Positions 1-8,077 of a DNA stretch of 44,658 nucleotides are shown in pieces. The notes below the pieces were generated by a model. That model searched no databases. It saw only the letters and a program-made list of their open reading frames with translations, and had not been told where the DNA came from. The position numbers and the translations under genes are program-made. Numbering within the stretch: the stretch's first letter is position 1; the number at the start of each line of letters is the position of its first letter. The DNA is from JACDAN01 sp035265935. Its GTDB lineage: Bacteria; Actinomycetota; Thermoleophilia; Gaiellales; Gaiellaceae. Location: positions 1 through 44,658 of the forward strand of contig DATFOC010000106.1 in NCBI GenBank assembly GCA_035265935.1, given 5' to 3'.

Positions 1-561
1 TTCGAGGGTGTGCCCGGGCTGGTCGAGACGAGGGAGGAGCACGGCGAGACGACGCTCGTCGTCGACCCGGCCCGCCTCCGTGAGGCCTGCCTCCACCTCC
101 GCGACCGCGAGGGCTTCAACTACCTCTCCGACATCACCTCCACGGACTACCTCGGCTGGGGCAAGCGCGGGGTTGCCGGCTACTACGGCACCGAGCAGGG
201 ACGCGACCTCAACTACCCCGCGGGCCTCGGCGTCTCCGTCGCCTCGCAGGGCTACGGCCGTCTCCCGCGCCCCAAGCCGAAGCGCTTCTCGGTCAACTAC
301 CACCTGCTCGGTCTGCGGGACGGCGCGCCGCGGGTCCGCGTCCAGGTCTGGATCGACGACGGCGAGACGCTCGAGAGCGTAATCCCAGTTTGGCCGACCG
401 CCGACTGGCACGAGCGCGAGGCCTGGGACATGATGGGCATCCGCTTCGAGGGGCACCCGAACCTTCGCCGGATCCTGATGGAGGACGACTGGGAGGGGCA
501 CCCGCTGCGGAAGGACTATCCGATCGGCGGCGAGCCCGTCCGCTTCTCCGAGGAGCAGTAG
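1..561 (+). CDS. nuoC: NADH-quinone oxidoreductase subunit C (possibly 5' partial)
   Basis: This is the 30-kDa subunit of the hydrophilic arm of complex I. The reading frame is open to the first base of the window, so the true start may lie upstream; a GTG at 10 would give 183 residues. The C-terminal part has the family signature: EREAWDMMGIRF, then GHPNLRRIL, then DDWEGHPLRKDYP. The stop TAG shares its last base with the GTG start of nuoD, which indicates translational coupling. nuoA and nuoB are expected just upstream, outside the window. The identity is secure; only the N-terminus is uncertain. Confidence 0.95.
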   Translation, partial: FEGVPGLVETREEHGETTLVVDPARLREACLHLRDREGFNYLSDITSTDYLGWGKRGVAGYYGTEQGRDLNYPAGLGVSVASQGYGRLPRPKPKRFSVNYHLLGLRDGAPRVRVQVWIDDGETLESVIPVWPTADWHEREAWDMMGIRFEGHPNLRRILMEDDWEGHPLRKDYPIGGEPVRFSEEQ

Positions 562-1829
562 TGGCGATCGTCCAGCGCCGCCGGATCTACGAGGGCTCGC
601 GCATCCCCTCGCCGATCCCGACCGTCCTCACGACTCCGTCCGAGCTCGAGGGCAGCGCGGACATCATGCGCATCAACTTCGGGCCGAACCACCCGTCGAT
701 GCACGGCGTCCTGCGGCTGATCATCGACCTCGAAGGCGAGCGCGTGGTCGGAACCGAGGCGGTGATCGGCTACCTCCACACGGGCTTCGAGAAGACGATG
801 GAGCACAAGTCCTGGTGGAAGGCGATCACCTACCCCGAGCGAATCGACTACGTCGGCTTCCAGAACGACGAGCTGGTCTTCGTGCTCGCCATCGAGAAGC
901 TGCTCGGGCTCGAGGTTCCGCCCAAGGCCACCTGGATGCGGATGCTGCTATGCGAGCTCAACCGGATCCACTCGCATCTCGTCTTCCTCGGCACCGCGGC
1001 GCTCGAGCTGGGGGCGATCTCGATGTTCTGGTACTGCTTTCGCGAGCGCGACCAGGTGCTCGACCTCTTCGAGCTGGTCACCGGGGTCCGCATGCACACG
1101 CGGTACTTCCAGGCCGGCGGCCTGGCCGAGGACATCCCGTCCGGCTTTTTCGCCGAGGCCCGCGAGTTCTGCGACTGGATGCCGAAGGCGGTCGACGACT
1201 ACGAGGCACTGATCGGGCGCCAGGAGATCTGGCTCGAGCGGACGCAGGGGATCGGCCTGCTCTCCGCCGAGGACGCGATCGCGCTCGGGCAGTCCGGGCC
1301 GGTGCTGCGTGCCTCGGGCGTCGACTGGGACCTGCGGAGGGCACAGCCCTATCTCGCCTACGACGAGGTCGAGTTCGGCGTCCCGGTCTATCCGAACGGC
1401 GACGTCTACGACCGCTATCGCGTCCGGGTCGACGAGATGCGCGAGTCGGTGCGGATCGTCGAGCAGTGCCTCGACCGGCTCGAGGGCATGCAAGGCGAGC
1501 CGTGGATCACTGACGACCGCAAGGTCGTCCTGCCGCCACGGCACGAGCTCCACACCTCGATGGAGTCGCTCATCCACCACTTCAAGATCGTCACGGAGGG
1601 CTACCGGGTACCGGAGGGCGAGGTCTACGTCGCCATCGAGTCGCCGCGCGGAGAGAAGGGCTGCTACGTGGTCTCCGACGGCGGGCCCCGCCCGTGGCGC
1701 GTCAAGTTCCGCGCGCCGTCGTTCGTGGCGCTGGAGGCGACGGCGACCTGCATGCACAACGCTCTCGTCGCCGACCTGATCGCGATCGTCGGCTCGCTCG
1801 ACTCGGTGATGGGGGACACCGACCGGTGA
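561..1829 (+). CDS. nuoD: NADH-quinone oxidoreductase subunit D
   Basis: This is the 49-kDa subunit, which with NuoB forms the quinone-reduction site of complex I. The product has 422 residues. GPNHPSMHG at residues 41-49 is the family hallmark next to the quinone pocket, and the C-terminus ends in the typical GSLDSVMGDTDR. The frame stays open upstream to about 390, but the GTG at 561 overlaps the nuoC stop by one base and gives the normal family length, so that start is chosen. The stop overlaps the nuoE start by four bases (GTGA). No oddities are seen. Confidence 0.97.
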   Translation: MAIVQRRRIYEGSRIPSPIPTVLTTPSELEGSADIMRINFGPNHPSMHGVLRLIIDLEGERVVGTEAVIGYLHTGFEKTMEHKSWWKAITYPERIDYVGFQNDELVFVLAIEKLLGLEVPPKATWMRMLLCELNRIHSHLVFLGTAALELGAISMFWYCFRERDQVLDLFELVTGVRMHTRYFQAGGLAEDIPSGFFAEAREFCDWMPKAVDDYEALIGRQEIWLERTQGIGLLSAEDAIALGQSGPVLRASGVDWDLRRAQPYLAYDEVEFGVPVYPNGDVYDRYRVRVDEMRESVRIVEQCLDRLEGMQGEPWITDDRKVVLPPRHELHTSMESLIHHFKIVTEGYRVPEGEVYVAIESPRGEKGCYVVSDGGPRPWRVKFRAPSFVALEATATCMHNALVADLIAIVGSLDSVMGDTDR

Positions 1830-2299
1830 CGGCGACCGAATTCCACGACCGGGTGCAGGAGCTCCGCGCGCTGTATCCCGACGGCCGCTCGGCGGTCATG
1901 GGCGCCCTCCACCTCGCGCAGAAGCGCCACGACGGCTGGCTGCCAGTCGAAGCGCTCGAGGAGGTCGCTGACGCGATGGAGCTGACGCCGGCGCACGTCC
2001 AGTCGGTCGCGTCTTTCTACGACATGTACCACCTGGAGCCGGTCGGCCGGCACTCGATCGAGGTCTGTACGAATCTCTCCTGCGCCCTCGTCGGCGCGCA
2101 GGCTGTCGTCGACGCACTCGCGGAGGAGCTCGGGGTGGCGCCTGGCGAGACGACGGAGGACGGCGCGATCAGCTTCCGGCTCGTCGAGTGCGCCGGCGGC
2201 TGCGGGTACGCACCCGTGGTCGTCGTCGACCAGCGCTACCGCGAGCCCGTGCGGCCGGACGAGATCCCTGCGCTGGTGGAGGAGATCCGTGGCCGCTGA
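1826..2299 (+). CDS. nuoE: NADH-quinone oxidoreductase subunit E
   Basis: This is the 24-kDa thioredoxin-fold subunit of the NADH dehydrogenase module, which holds a 2Fe-2S cluster (N1a). The product has 157 residues. The four cluster cysteines are visible as C81/C86 (CTNLSC) and C122/C126 (CAGGC), with the expected CX4C...CX3C spacing. The GTG at 1826 overlaps the nuoD stop by four bases and yields the usual family length. The 3' end overlaps nuoF by 11 bases. All key residues are present. Confidence 0.96.
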   Translation: MTATEFHDRVQELRALYPDGRSAVMGALHLAQKRHDGWLPVEALEEVADAMELTPAHVQSVASFYDMYHLEPVGRHSIEVCTNLSCALVGAQAVVDALAEELGVAPGETTEDGAISFRLVECAGGCGYAPVVVVDQRYREPVRPDEIPALVEEIRGR

Positions 2300-3611
2300 G
2301 CTGACGATCCTCACCGGCGCTGACGAGCGCGACCTCACGAAGCTGGACCAGTACCGCGCGATCGGCGGCTACGCGCAGCTCGAGAAGGCGCGTGGGATGG
2401 GCCCGGAGCAGCTGATCGAGACGGTCACGAATGCAAAGCTGCGCGGGCGCGGCGGCGCTGGCTTCGCGATGGGTCGGAAGATGAGCCTCGTCCCGCCGCC
2501 GGACAAGCGCCGCAGCCCGGCCTACGTGGTGGCGAACGCCGACGAATCCGAGCCGGGCGCCTTCAAAGACCGCGAGATCATGCGGCGGGTGCCGCACCGG
2601 TTCGTCGAGGGCTGCCTGATCGCGGCGCACGGGATCCAGTCGCAGAACGTCTTCATCTACATCCGCGGCGAGTACCTGACCGAGTACGAAGTGCTCTCGG
2701 ACGCCGTTGAGGAGGCGCGCGCCGCAGGGGTCTTCGGCGACTGCGACGTCGTCGTCCACCGCGGCGCGGGCGCCTACATCTGCGGCGAGGAGTCGGCGCT
2801 CTTGGACTCGCTCGAGGGAAAACGAGGCCAGCCGCGGCCCCGGCCCCCGTTCCCGCCCGTGACCGGCCTCTACTCCGGCCCGACGCTCGTGAACAACGTC
2901 CAGACGATCGCCAGCCTCCCTGCGATCCTCGAGCTCGGCGTGGAGCGCTACTCGGAGCTCGGCGTCGAGGCGGCGCCCGGCACGGTGGTCTACTCGCTCT
3001 CGGGCAACGTCAACAAACCCGGGAACTACGAGCTCCCGCTCGGGACGACGCTGCGCGAGCTGATCTTCGAGCACGGCCACGGCATCGTCGACGGGCGCGG
3101 CCTGAAGGCGATCATCCCGGGCGGCTCGTCGGTGCTCGTTTTCACGCCCGACCAGATCGACGTCCCACTCGATTTCGACTCCGTCCAGGCCGCCGGCTCG
3201 TTCCTCGGCTCCGCGGCGGTGATCGTGGTGGACGACCGCGCATGCATGGTGCAGCTCGGCCTGCGGGGGGCGAAGTTCTACATGCACGAGTCCTGCGGAA
3301 AGTGCACGCCCTGCCGCGAGGGGACGCGGTGGCTCGTGCAGCTGCTGGAGCGGATCGAGGGCGGTGAGGGCACACGATCCGACCTCGACCTCCTGCGCGA
3401 TGTCTGCGACCGAATCCTCGGCAAGTCGCTCTGCGCGCTCGGCGACTTCGCCGTCTACTGCGTAGGGAGCTACGTGGAGAAGTTCTACGACGAGTTCAAG
3501 CGCCACGTGGACGAGGGCGGCTGCCCGTTCGACGGGGCATCGTCGATCGACGGCGTTCTAGCGCCGAGCGACACGCACGTCCACAAGCACCTGCCGCTGG
3601 TGCCCGCATGA
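2289..3611 (+). CDS. nuoF: NADH-quinone oxidoreductase subunit F
   Basis: This is the 51-kDa subunit that binds NADH and FMN and carries the N3 4Fe-4S cluster. The product has 440 residues. The glycine-rich RGRGGAGF lies at residues 52-59, and the FMN-binding segment GAGAYICGEESALLDSLEG lies in the middle of the protein. Cluster ligands are the CX2CX2C motif at about C336, C339 and C342, plus C382 in the segment LCALGDFA. The GTG start at 2289 overlaps nuoE by 11 bases, and the stop overlaps the ATG of nuoG by four (ATGA). It is complete and canonical. Confidence 0.97.
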   Translation: MAAELTILTGADERDLTKLDQYRAIGGYAQLEKARGMGPEQLIETVTNAKLRGRGGAGFAMGRKMSLVPPPDKRRSPAYVVANADESEPGAFKDREIMRRVPHRFVEGCLIAAHGIQSQNVFIYIRGEYLTEYEVLSDAVEEARAAGVFGDCDVVVHRGAGAYICGEESALLDSLEGKRGQPRPRPPFPPVTGLYSGPTLVNNVQTIASLPAILELGVERYSELGVEAAPGTVVYSLSGNVNKPGNYELPLGTTLRELIFEHGHGIVDGRGLKAIIPGGSSVLVFTPDQIDVPLDFDSVQAAGSFLGSAAVIVVDDRACMVQLGLRGAKFYMHESCGKCTPCREGTRWLVQLLERIEGGEGTRSDLDLLRDVCDRILGKSLCALGDFAVYCVGSYVEKFYDEFKRHVDEGGCPFDGASSIDGVLAPSDTHVHKHLPLVPA

Positions 3612-5746
3612 GCTCCGTCGAGCTGGTCACGCTGGTCGTGGACGAGGTGGAGGTGCAGGTGCCGAAAGGCCTGGGCCTAGTCGAGACCGCGGCGGCCGCC
3701 GGCATCGAGATCCCCGTGTTCTGCTACGAGCCACGGATCGGGCCGCCGATCGGCGCCTGCCGCATGTGCCTCGTCGAGGTCGATGGCCAGGGGAAGCTCC
3801 AGGCAGGTTGCACGCTGACAGCCCAGGACGGGATGGTCGTACGCACGGCGCAGACGTCCGAGAAGGCGGCCGACGGCCAGAACGCGACGCTCGAGTTCAT
3901 CCTCGTGAACCACCCGCTCGACTGCCCGGTCTGCGACAAGGGCGGCGAGTGCCCGCTCCAGGATCTGACGTTCCGCTACGGCCCAGGCAACACGCGGATG
4001 ACGTTTCCGAAGCGGACCTTCGACAAGCCGATTCCGATCAGCCCGCTGATCGCGCTCGACCGCGAGCGCTGCATCCTCTGCTACCGCTGCACGCGCTTCT
4101 CCGGCGAGGTCTCCGAGGACGGCCAGCTGATCGCGCGCAATCGCGGCGCGCAGTCCGTGATCGCGACCTTCGAGGACGAGCCGTACCGCGGGCAGTTCAC
4201 CGGCAACGTGATCGAGCTCTGCCCGGTGGGCGCGCTGACCTCGACGCCGTACCGGTTCGAGGGGCGTCCCTGGGAGATCCAGAACGTCCCGTCCGTGTGC
4301 GGGATGTGCCCGGTGGGCTGCAACATCTCGGCGACGACCCGCGAGGGGAAAATCAAGCGGATCCTCTCCCGCAACCACCCGGAGGTCGACGGCGGGTGGC
4401 TCTGCGACAAGGGCAGGTTCGCGCACGGCCACCTGGAGGCGTCGGACCGTGTCGTCGACCCGCTGCGCAGGGCCGCTCCCCGCTATGACGAGCTTTCGTG
4501 GGACGGCGCGCTGGACGAAGCCGAGGCGCTGATCCGCGGCGCCGAGGGCCGGATCGTCACCGCGCTTTCGGGCTCGGAGACGGTCGAGCTCGCCTTCGCG
4601 CTCGGGAAGCTGCTTCGCCAGGGTGTGGGCGCGCATTCAGCGCTGCTCCCGGAGCCAGTCGACCACTCCTACGACGCGTACACGGCGCCGCTCTCGACGA
4701 TCCGCGAAGCCCAGCTGGTCGTCGTGCTAGGCGACGAGCCTGTCGCTGAGCGCGCGCCGATCGTCGATCTCTGGATCAGGGAGGCGCGGCGGAACGGCGC
4801 GGAGATCGTGCGGCAGAGCGAGGGAGATCCGGAGCTCGAGCGACGGCTGCGCGAAGCGGACCGGGCCGTGCTGATTGTGTCCGGTGCAGACGGTGCCGAT
4901 GTGGCCAGGGCCGGCGGGCTCGATCGCGACGGCTGCGCCGCCTTCCGCCTGCCGCAAACCGCCAACGGCCGTGGAGTGGCCGACGCGTGGGCCGCGGCTG
5001 CCGACGCGGAGGCAGTGAACCCGGAGCCGATCGGCCTGCTGATCGTCTCCGGCGACGAGGCCGCCGCCAACCCGGACGTCAGGGCCATGGCCGAGCAAGC
5101 CGAGAAGGTGATCGCAATCGGGATGTTCCGGCGGCTCATAGCGCCGTGGGCCGACTTGATCCTCCCGGGGACGAGCTACCTGGAGCGGGACGGCACCTAC
5201 GTCAACCTCGAGGGCCGCCTCCAGCGCATCCGCCGGACGGCGATCCCGCCGGCGCCCGACGAGGTTGCGGTCGTCTCGCGCCTCGCCGAGCGGTTCGGCG
5301 TCGGGCTCTCGCCGCACCCCGCTCAGGTCTTCGAGGAGGTTTCCGGGATCTGTTACGGCGGCCTCCCCTACGGCGAAGTCGGCGAGCAGGCTGTCCTTCG
5401 CGACCGTGTCCCGACGAGCCCGCCTGCTGGGGACAAGGTGTCAGACACTCGTCATGTCTCCGAGGGACCTGGCCTTCGGCTCGTGACCTACCGCGCGCTC
5501 TTCTCCGGCCCCGCCGTCGAGCGCGTCCCCGCGCTGGACTTCCAGCGGCCCCCCGCCGAGGTAGAGCTCTCGCGCGACGATGCGCGACGCCTCGGGATCG
5601 CCAACGGCCAGACCGTGAACGTCCGCTCCAACGGGACATCGCTCGAGCTCCGCGCCCGATTGACGCGCGAGCTCACGCCCGGCGTCGCCCGGATCGCCGA
5701 CGAGCACGCTACCGGCCTCGAAGGCCGTGTCGAAGTGAGCGCATGA
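3608..5746 (+). CDS. nuoG: NADH-quinone oxidoreductase subunit G
   Basis: This is the 75-kDa iron-sulfur subunit of complex I, 712 residues. The N-terminal ferredoxin domain has C39, C51, C54 and C68 for a 2Fe-2S cluster. The histidine-ligated HPLDCPVCDKGGEC and the ERCILCYRC / ELCPVG cysteines hold 4Fe-4S clusters. CGMCPVGC followed by WLCDKGR matches the additional N7-type cluster found in some bacterial NuoG. A shortened molybdopterin-oxidoreductase fold follows. At residues 608-614 the linker before the C-terminal domain contains GDKVSDT, encoded by an 11-bp palindrome that looks like an inserted dispersed repeat. ATGA overlaps join it to nuoF and nuoH. Confidence 0.95.
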   Translation: MSSVELVTLVVDEVEVQVPKGLGLVETAAAAGIEIPVFCYEPRIGPPIGACRMCLVEVDGQGKLQAGCTLTAQDGMVVRTAQTSEKAADGQNATLEFILVNHPLDCPVCDKGGECPLQDLTFRYGPGNTRMTFPKRTFDKPIPISPLIALDRERCILCYRCTRFSGEVSEDGQLIARNRGAQSVIATFEDEPYRGQFTGNVIELCPVGALTSTPYRFEGRPWEIQNVPSVCGMCPVGCNISATTREGKIKRILSRNHPEVDGGWLCDKGRFAHGHLEASDRVVDPLRRAAPRYDELSWDGALDEAEALIRGAEGRIVTALSGSETVELAFALGKLLRQGVGAHSALLPEPVDHSYDAYTAPLSTIREAQLVVVLGDEPVAERAPIVDLWIREARRNGAEIVRQSEGDPELERRLREADRAVLIVSGADGADVARAGGLDRDGCAAFRLPQTANGRGVADAWAAAADAEAVNPEPIGLLIVSGDEAAANPDVRAMAEQAEKVIAIGMFRRLIAPWADLILPGTSYLERDGTYVNLEGRLQRIRRTAIPPAPDEVAVVSRLAERFGVGLSPHPAQVFEEVSGICYGGLPYGEVGEQAVLRDRVPTSPPAGDKVSDTRHVSEGPGLRLVTYRALFSGPAVERVPALDFQRPPAEVELSRDDARRLGIANGQTVNVRSNGTSLELRARLTRELTPGVARIADEHATGLEGRVEVSA
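5438..5448. repeat. REP-like palindrome inside nuoG
   Basis: This is an odd-length palindrome, arms GTGTC and GACAC around a central A, within the short context GGGGACAAG...ACTCGTC. It is read in frame as part of GDKVSDT in a linker of NuoG. From general knowledge, GTGTC-A-GACAC palindromes of this kind recur as dispersed repeats in many bacterial genomes. Its repeat status here is inferred from shape alone, because only one copy is in the window. Confidence 0.4.
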
Positions 5747-6735
5747 ACGAGCCCTGGTGGATCAGCGCCATCAAGGCCCTCGTGATCATCAACCTGGTTC
5801 TCGGCGTCTTCGCCTACATGACCTGGGTCGAGCGCAAGGTGATCGGCCGCATGCAGCTCCGTTACGGCCCGAACCGCGTCGGCCCGTTCGGCCTCCTCCA
5901 GCCGATCGCCGATCTCGTCAAGCTGGTTCGCAAGGAGGCGTTCTACCCGGGTAGCTCAGTCGGGGTCCTCTACATCTGGGCACCCGTCATCTCCGCCTTC
6001 ACCGCGCTGGCCGCGTTCGCGGTCATCCCCTGGGGCGCCGGGTGGGAGGTCGCCGGCTACGACGTCGCCGGCCAGGTCGTCGACGTGCCGATCGCGCTGA
6101 TCCTCCTCTTCGCGCTCGGCTCGGTCGGCGTCTACGGGTTCATCATCGGCGGCTGGGCGTCCGACTCGAAATACTCGCTGCTCGGCTCGATGCGCACTTG
6201 CGCGCAGCTCGTCTCGTACGAAGTTTCTCTGGCCCTCTCCGTCCTCGGCGTGATCATCATGGCCGGCTCCCTTTCACTCGTGGACATCGTCCACGCGCAG
6301 GAGAACGAGTGGTGGTACGCCGTCCCGCAGTTCGTCGGCCTGCTGACGTTCTTCGTGGCCGGCGTCGCTGAGACGAACCGCGCTCCGTTCGACCTCCCCG
6401 AGGCCGAGCAGGAGCTCGTCGCCGGCTACCACACCGAGTACAGCGGCATGCGCTTCGGCCTCTTCCAGATGGCCGAGTACATCAACATGATCGTGCTCTC
6501 CGGCCTCTGCGTGACGCTGTTCTTCGGCGGGTGGCTCGGACCGTGGAACTCGGACGCACTCGGCCCGCTCTGGTTCCTGATCAAGGTGCTGATCGTGATC
6601 TTCGTTTTCATCTGGATGCGGACGACGCTTCCGCGGCTCCGGTACGACCAGCTGATGGCGTTCGGCTGGAAGGTGCTGCTGCCCGTGGCGACGATTAACG
6701 CACTCGTGACGGCGGCGCTTGTGGTGGCCCTGTGA
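5743..6735 (+). CDS. nuoH: NADH-quinone oxidoreductase subunit H
   Basis: This is the membrane subunit linking the peripheral arm to the proton-pumping arm and lining the quinone channel. The product has 330 residues and about eight transmembrane helices. Family motifs are YGPNRVGPFGLLQPIADLVKL near the N-terminus and AETNRAPFDLPEAEQELV in the middle, followed by HTEYSGMRFGLF. The ATG at 5743 overlaps the nuoG stop (ATGA) and gives the usual N-terminus, although the frame is open further upstream. The 3' end overlaps nuoI by four bases. Confidence 0.97.
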   Translation: MNEPWWISAIKALVIINLVLGVFAYMTWVERKVIGRMQLRYGPNRVGPFGLLQPIADLVKLVRKEAFYPGSSVGVLYIWAPVISAFTALAAFAVIPWGAGWEVAGYDVAGQVVDVPIALILLFALGSVGVYGFIIGGWASDSKYSLLGSMRTCAQLVSYEVSLALSVLGVIIMAGSLSLVDIVHAQENEWWYAVPQFVGLLTFFVAGVAETNRAPFDLPEAEQELVAGYHTEYSGMRFGLFQMAEYINMIVLSGLCVTLFFGGWLGPWNSDALGPLWFLIKVLIVIFVFIWMRTTLPRLRYDQLMAFGWKVLLPVATINALVTAALVVAL

Positions 6736-7229
6736 GCCCCCAGCCCTTTGACTCGATCAAGGGCTTCGGGGTCACGCTGAAGCACATCTTCAAGAAGCCG
6801 ATCACGCAGCAGTACCCGGAGTACAAGCGGCCGGTGTACCCGCGCTTCCGCGGCAGGCATCGGCTGTGGCGGCACGAGAACGGCCTCGAGAAGTGCGTCG
6901 GGTGTTCGCTCTGTGCTGCCGCCTGTCCCGCGGACTGCATCCGCGTCGTGGCCGAGGAGAACAGCGCCGGCAGCCGCGTCTCCGCCGGGGAGCGCTACGC
7001 GCGCATCTACGAGATCAACCTCAGCCGCTGCATCTTCTGCGGCTACTGCGAGCTCGCCTGCCCATTCGACGCGATCACGCTCGAAGCCGAGTACGAGATC
7101 TCGGAGTACTCGCGCGACGACCTGATCTACACGAAGGACATGCTGCTCGCCCCGCCCGTCAAGCGGATGCCGGTCGCCGACCGCGACCTCTACGACACGC
7201 CGATCCCCGCCTACAAGGCCAAGTCGTAG
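6732..7229 (+). CDS. nuoI: NADH-quinone oxidoreductase subunit I
   Basis: This is the 23-kDa (TYKY-type) ferredoxin-like subunit, which holds clusters N6a and N6b and passes electrons towards NuoB. The product has 165 residues. Two CX2CX2CX3C motifs are intact: CVGCSLCAAACP and CIFCGYCELACP. The GTG start at 6732 overlaps the nuoH stop by four bases, and the TAG stop shares one base with the GTG of nuoJ. Confidence 0.97.
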   Translation: MSPQPFDSIKGFGVTLKHIFKKPITQQYPEYKRPVYPRFRGRHRLWRHENGLEKCVGCSLCAAACPADCIRVVAEENSAGSRVSAGERYARIYEINLSRCIFCGYCELACPFDAITLEAEYEISEYSRDDLIYTKDMLLAPPVKRMPVADRDLYDTPIPAYKAKS

Positions 7230-7762
7230 TGGGCGACGCCCTCGTCTGGCTCGTCTGGTTCGTCGCCGCCTTCGGCTGCCTCGGCTCGGGCGTCGCAGTG
7301 ATCTCGTTCTCGAACCCGTTCTACTCGGCGATCGCCCTGATCGGAAACCTCGCCTCCCTGGCCGTTCTCTACCTACTCCTCTCGGCCGAGTTCCTCGCGG
7401 CCGCGCAGGTGCTCGTCTACGCCGGCGCGGTGATGGTGATGTTCCTCTTCGTGATCGCCTACATCGGTCGCGACGCCGACGCGCCGTTCGCCGGCGGGCC
7501 GAGCTGGATGGCGATCGCCGCCGTTGTCGCCGCGGGCGCGATCCTCGTCGACGTCGTCGTCGCGGTTGGGCTGAGCGCAGGCGGGCGCCTCTCCGGCGAG
7601 GCGGACATCGAGGCCGCCTTCGGCGGGCCGGCGGAGGTCGGCCAGGTCTTCCTCACCGACCATCTCCTCGCCTTCGAGATCACGTCGATCGTCCTGCTCG
7701 TCGCCGCCGTCGGAGGGGTGATCCTCGGCAGCGAGGCCCGGAAGAGGGCGGCTGCACGGTGA
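7229..7762 (+). CDS. nuoJ: NADH-quinone oxidoreductase subunit J
   Basis: This is a small integral membrane subunit of the proton-translocating arm, 177 residues with about five transmembrane helices. The segment SAEFLAAAQVLVYAGAVMVMFLFVI is the typical NuoJ core with its conserved glycine and valines. The GTG at 7229 overlaps the nuoI stop by one base, and the frame also extends further upstream. The 3' end overlaps nuoK by four bases. Confidence 0.95.
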   Translation: MGDALVWLVWFVAAFGCLGSGVAVISFSNPFYSAIALIGNLASLAVLYLLLSAEFLAAAQVLVYAGAVMVMFLFVIAYIGRDADAPFAGGPSWMAIAAVVAAGAILVDVVVAVGLSAGGRLSGEADIEAAFGGPAEVGQVFLTDHLLAFEITSIVLLVAAVGGVILGSEARKRAAAR

Positions 7763-8067
7763 TGGGTCCGGACGTCACCTGGTACATCGTCCTCTCGGCG
7801 TTTCTCTTCACAATCGGCTCGATGGGCGTGCTGCTGCGAAGGAGCCCGCTGATCGTCCTGCTCTCGCTGGAGATAATGCTCAACTCCGCGAACCTCGCCC
7901 TGATCGGCTTCGCGCGGCACCTGGGGCAGACGGACGGGCAAGTCTTCGCGCTCGCGGTGATGGCCGTTGCCGCCTCTGAGGTCGTCGTCGGCCTCGGGCT
8001 CATCGTCGCCCTCCACCGCAGCAATGTGGACCTCGACGTCGACAAGCTGACGACCCTCCGCGGGTGA
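7759..8067 (+). CDS. nuoK: NADH-quinone oxidoreductase subunit K
   Basis: This is a three-helix membrane subunit of complex I, homologous to MrpC of antiporters, 102 residues. The helix-two segment LLSLEIMLNSANLALIGF carries the conserved membrane glutamate. Either the GTG at 7759 (four-base overlap with nuoJ) or the adjacent ATG at 7762 could be the start. A ten-base spacer with AAGGAG separates it from nuoL. Confidence 0.95.
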   Translation: MMGPDVTWYIVLSAFLFTIGSMGVLLRRSPLIVLLSLEIMLNSANLALIGFARHLGQTDGQVFALAVMAVAASEVVVGLGLIVALHRSNVDLDVDKLTTLRG

Positions 8068-8077
8068 AGGAGCACCA

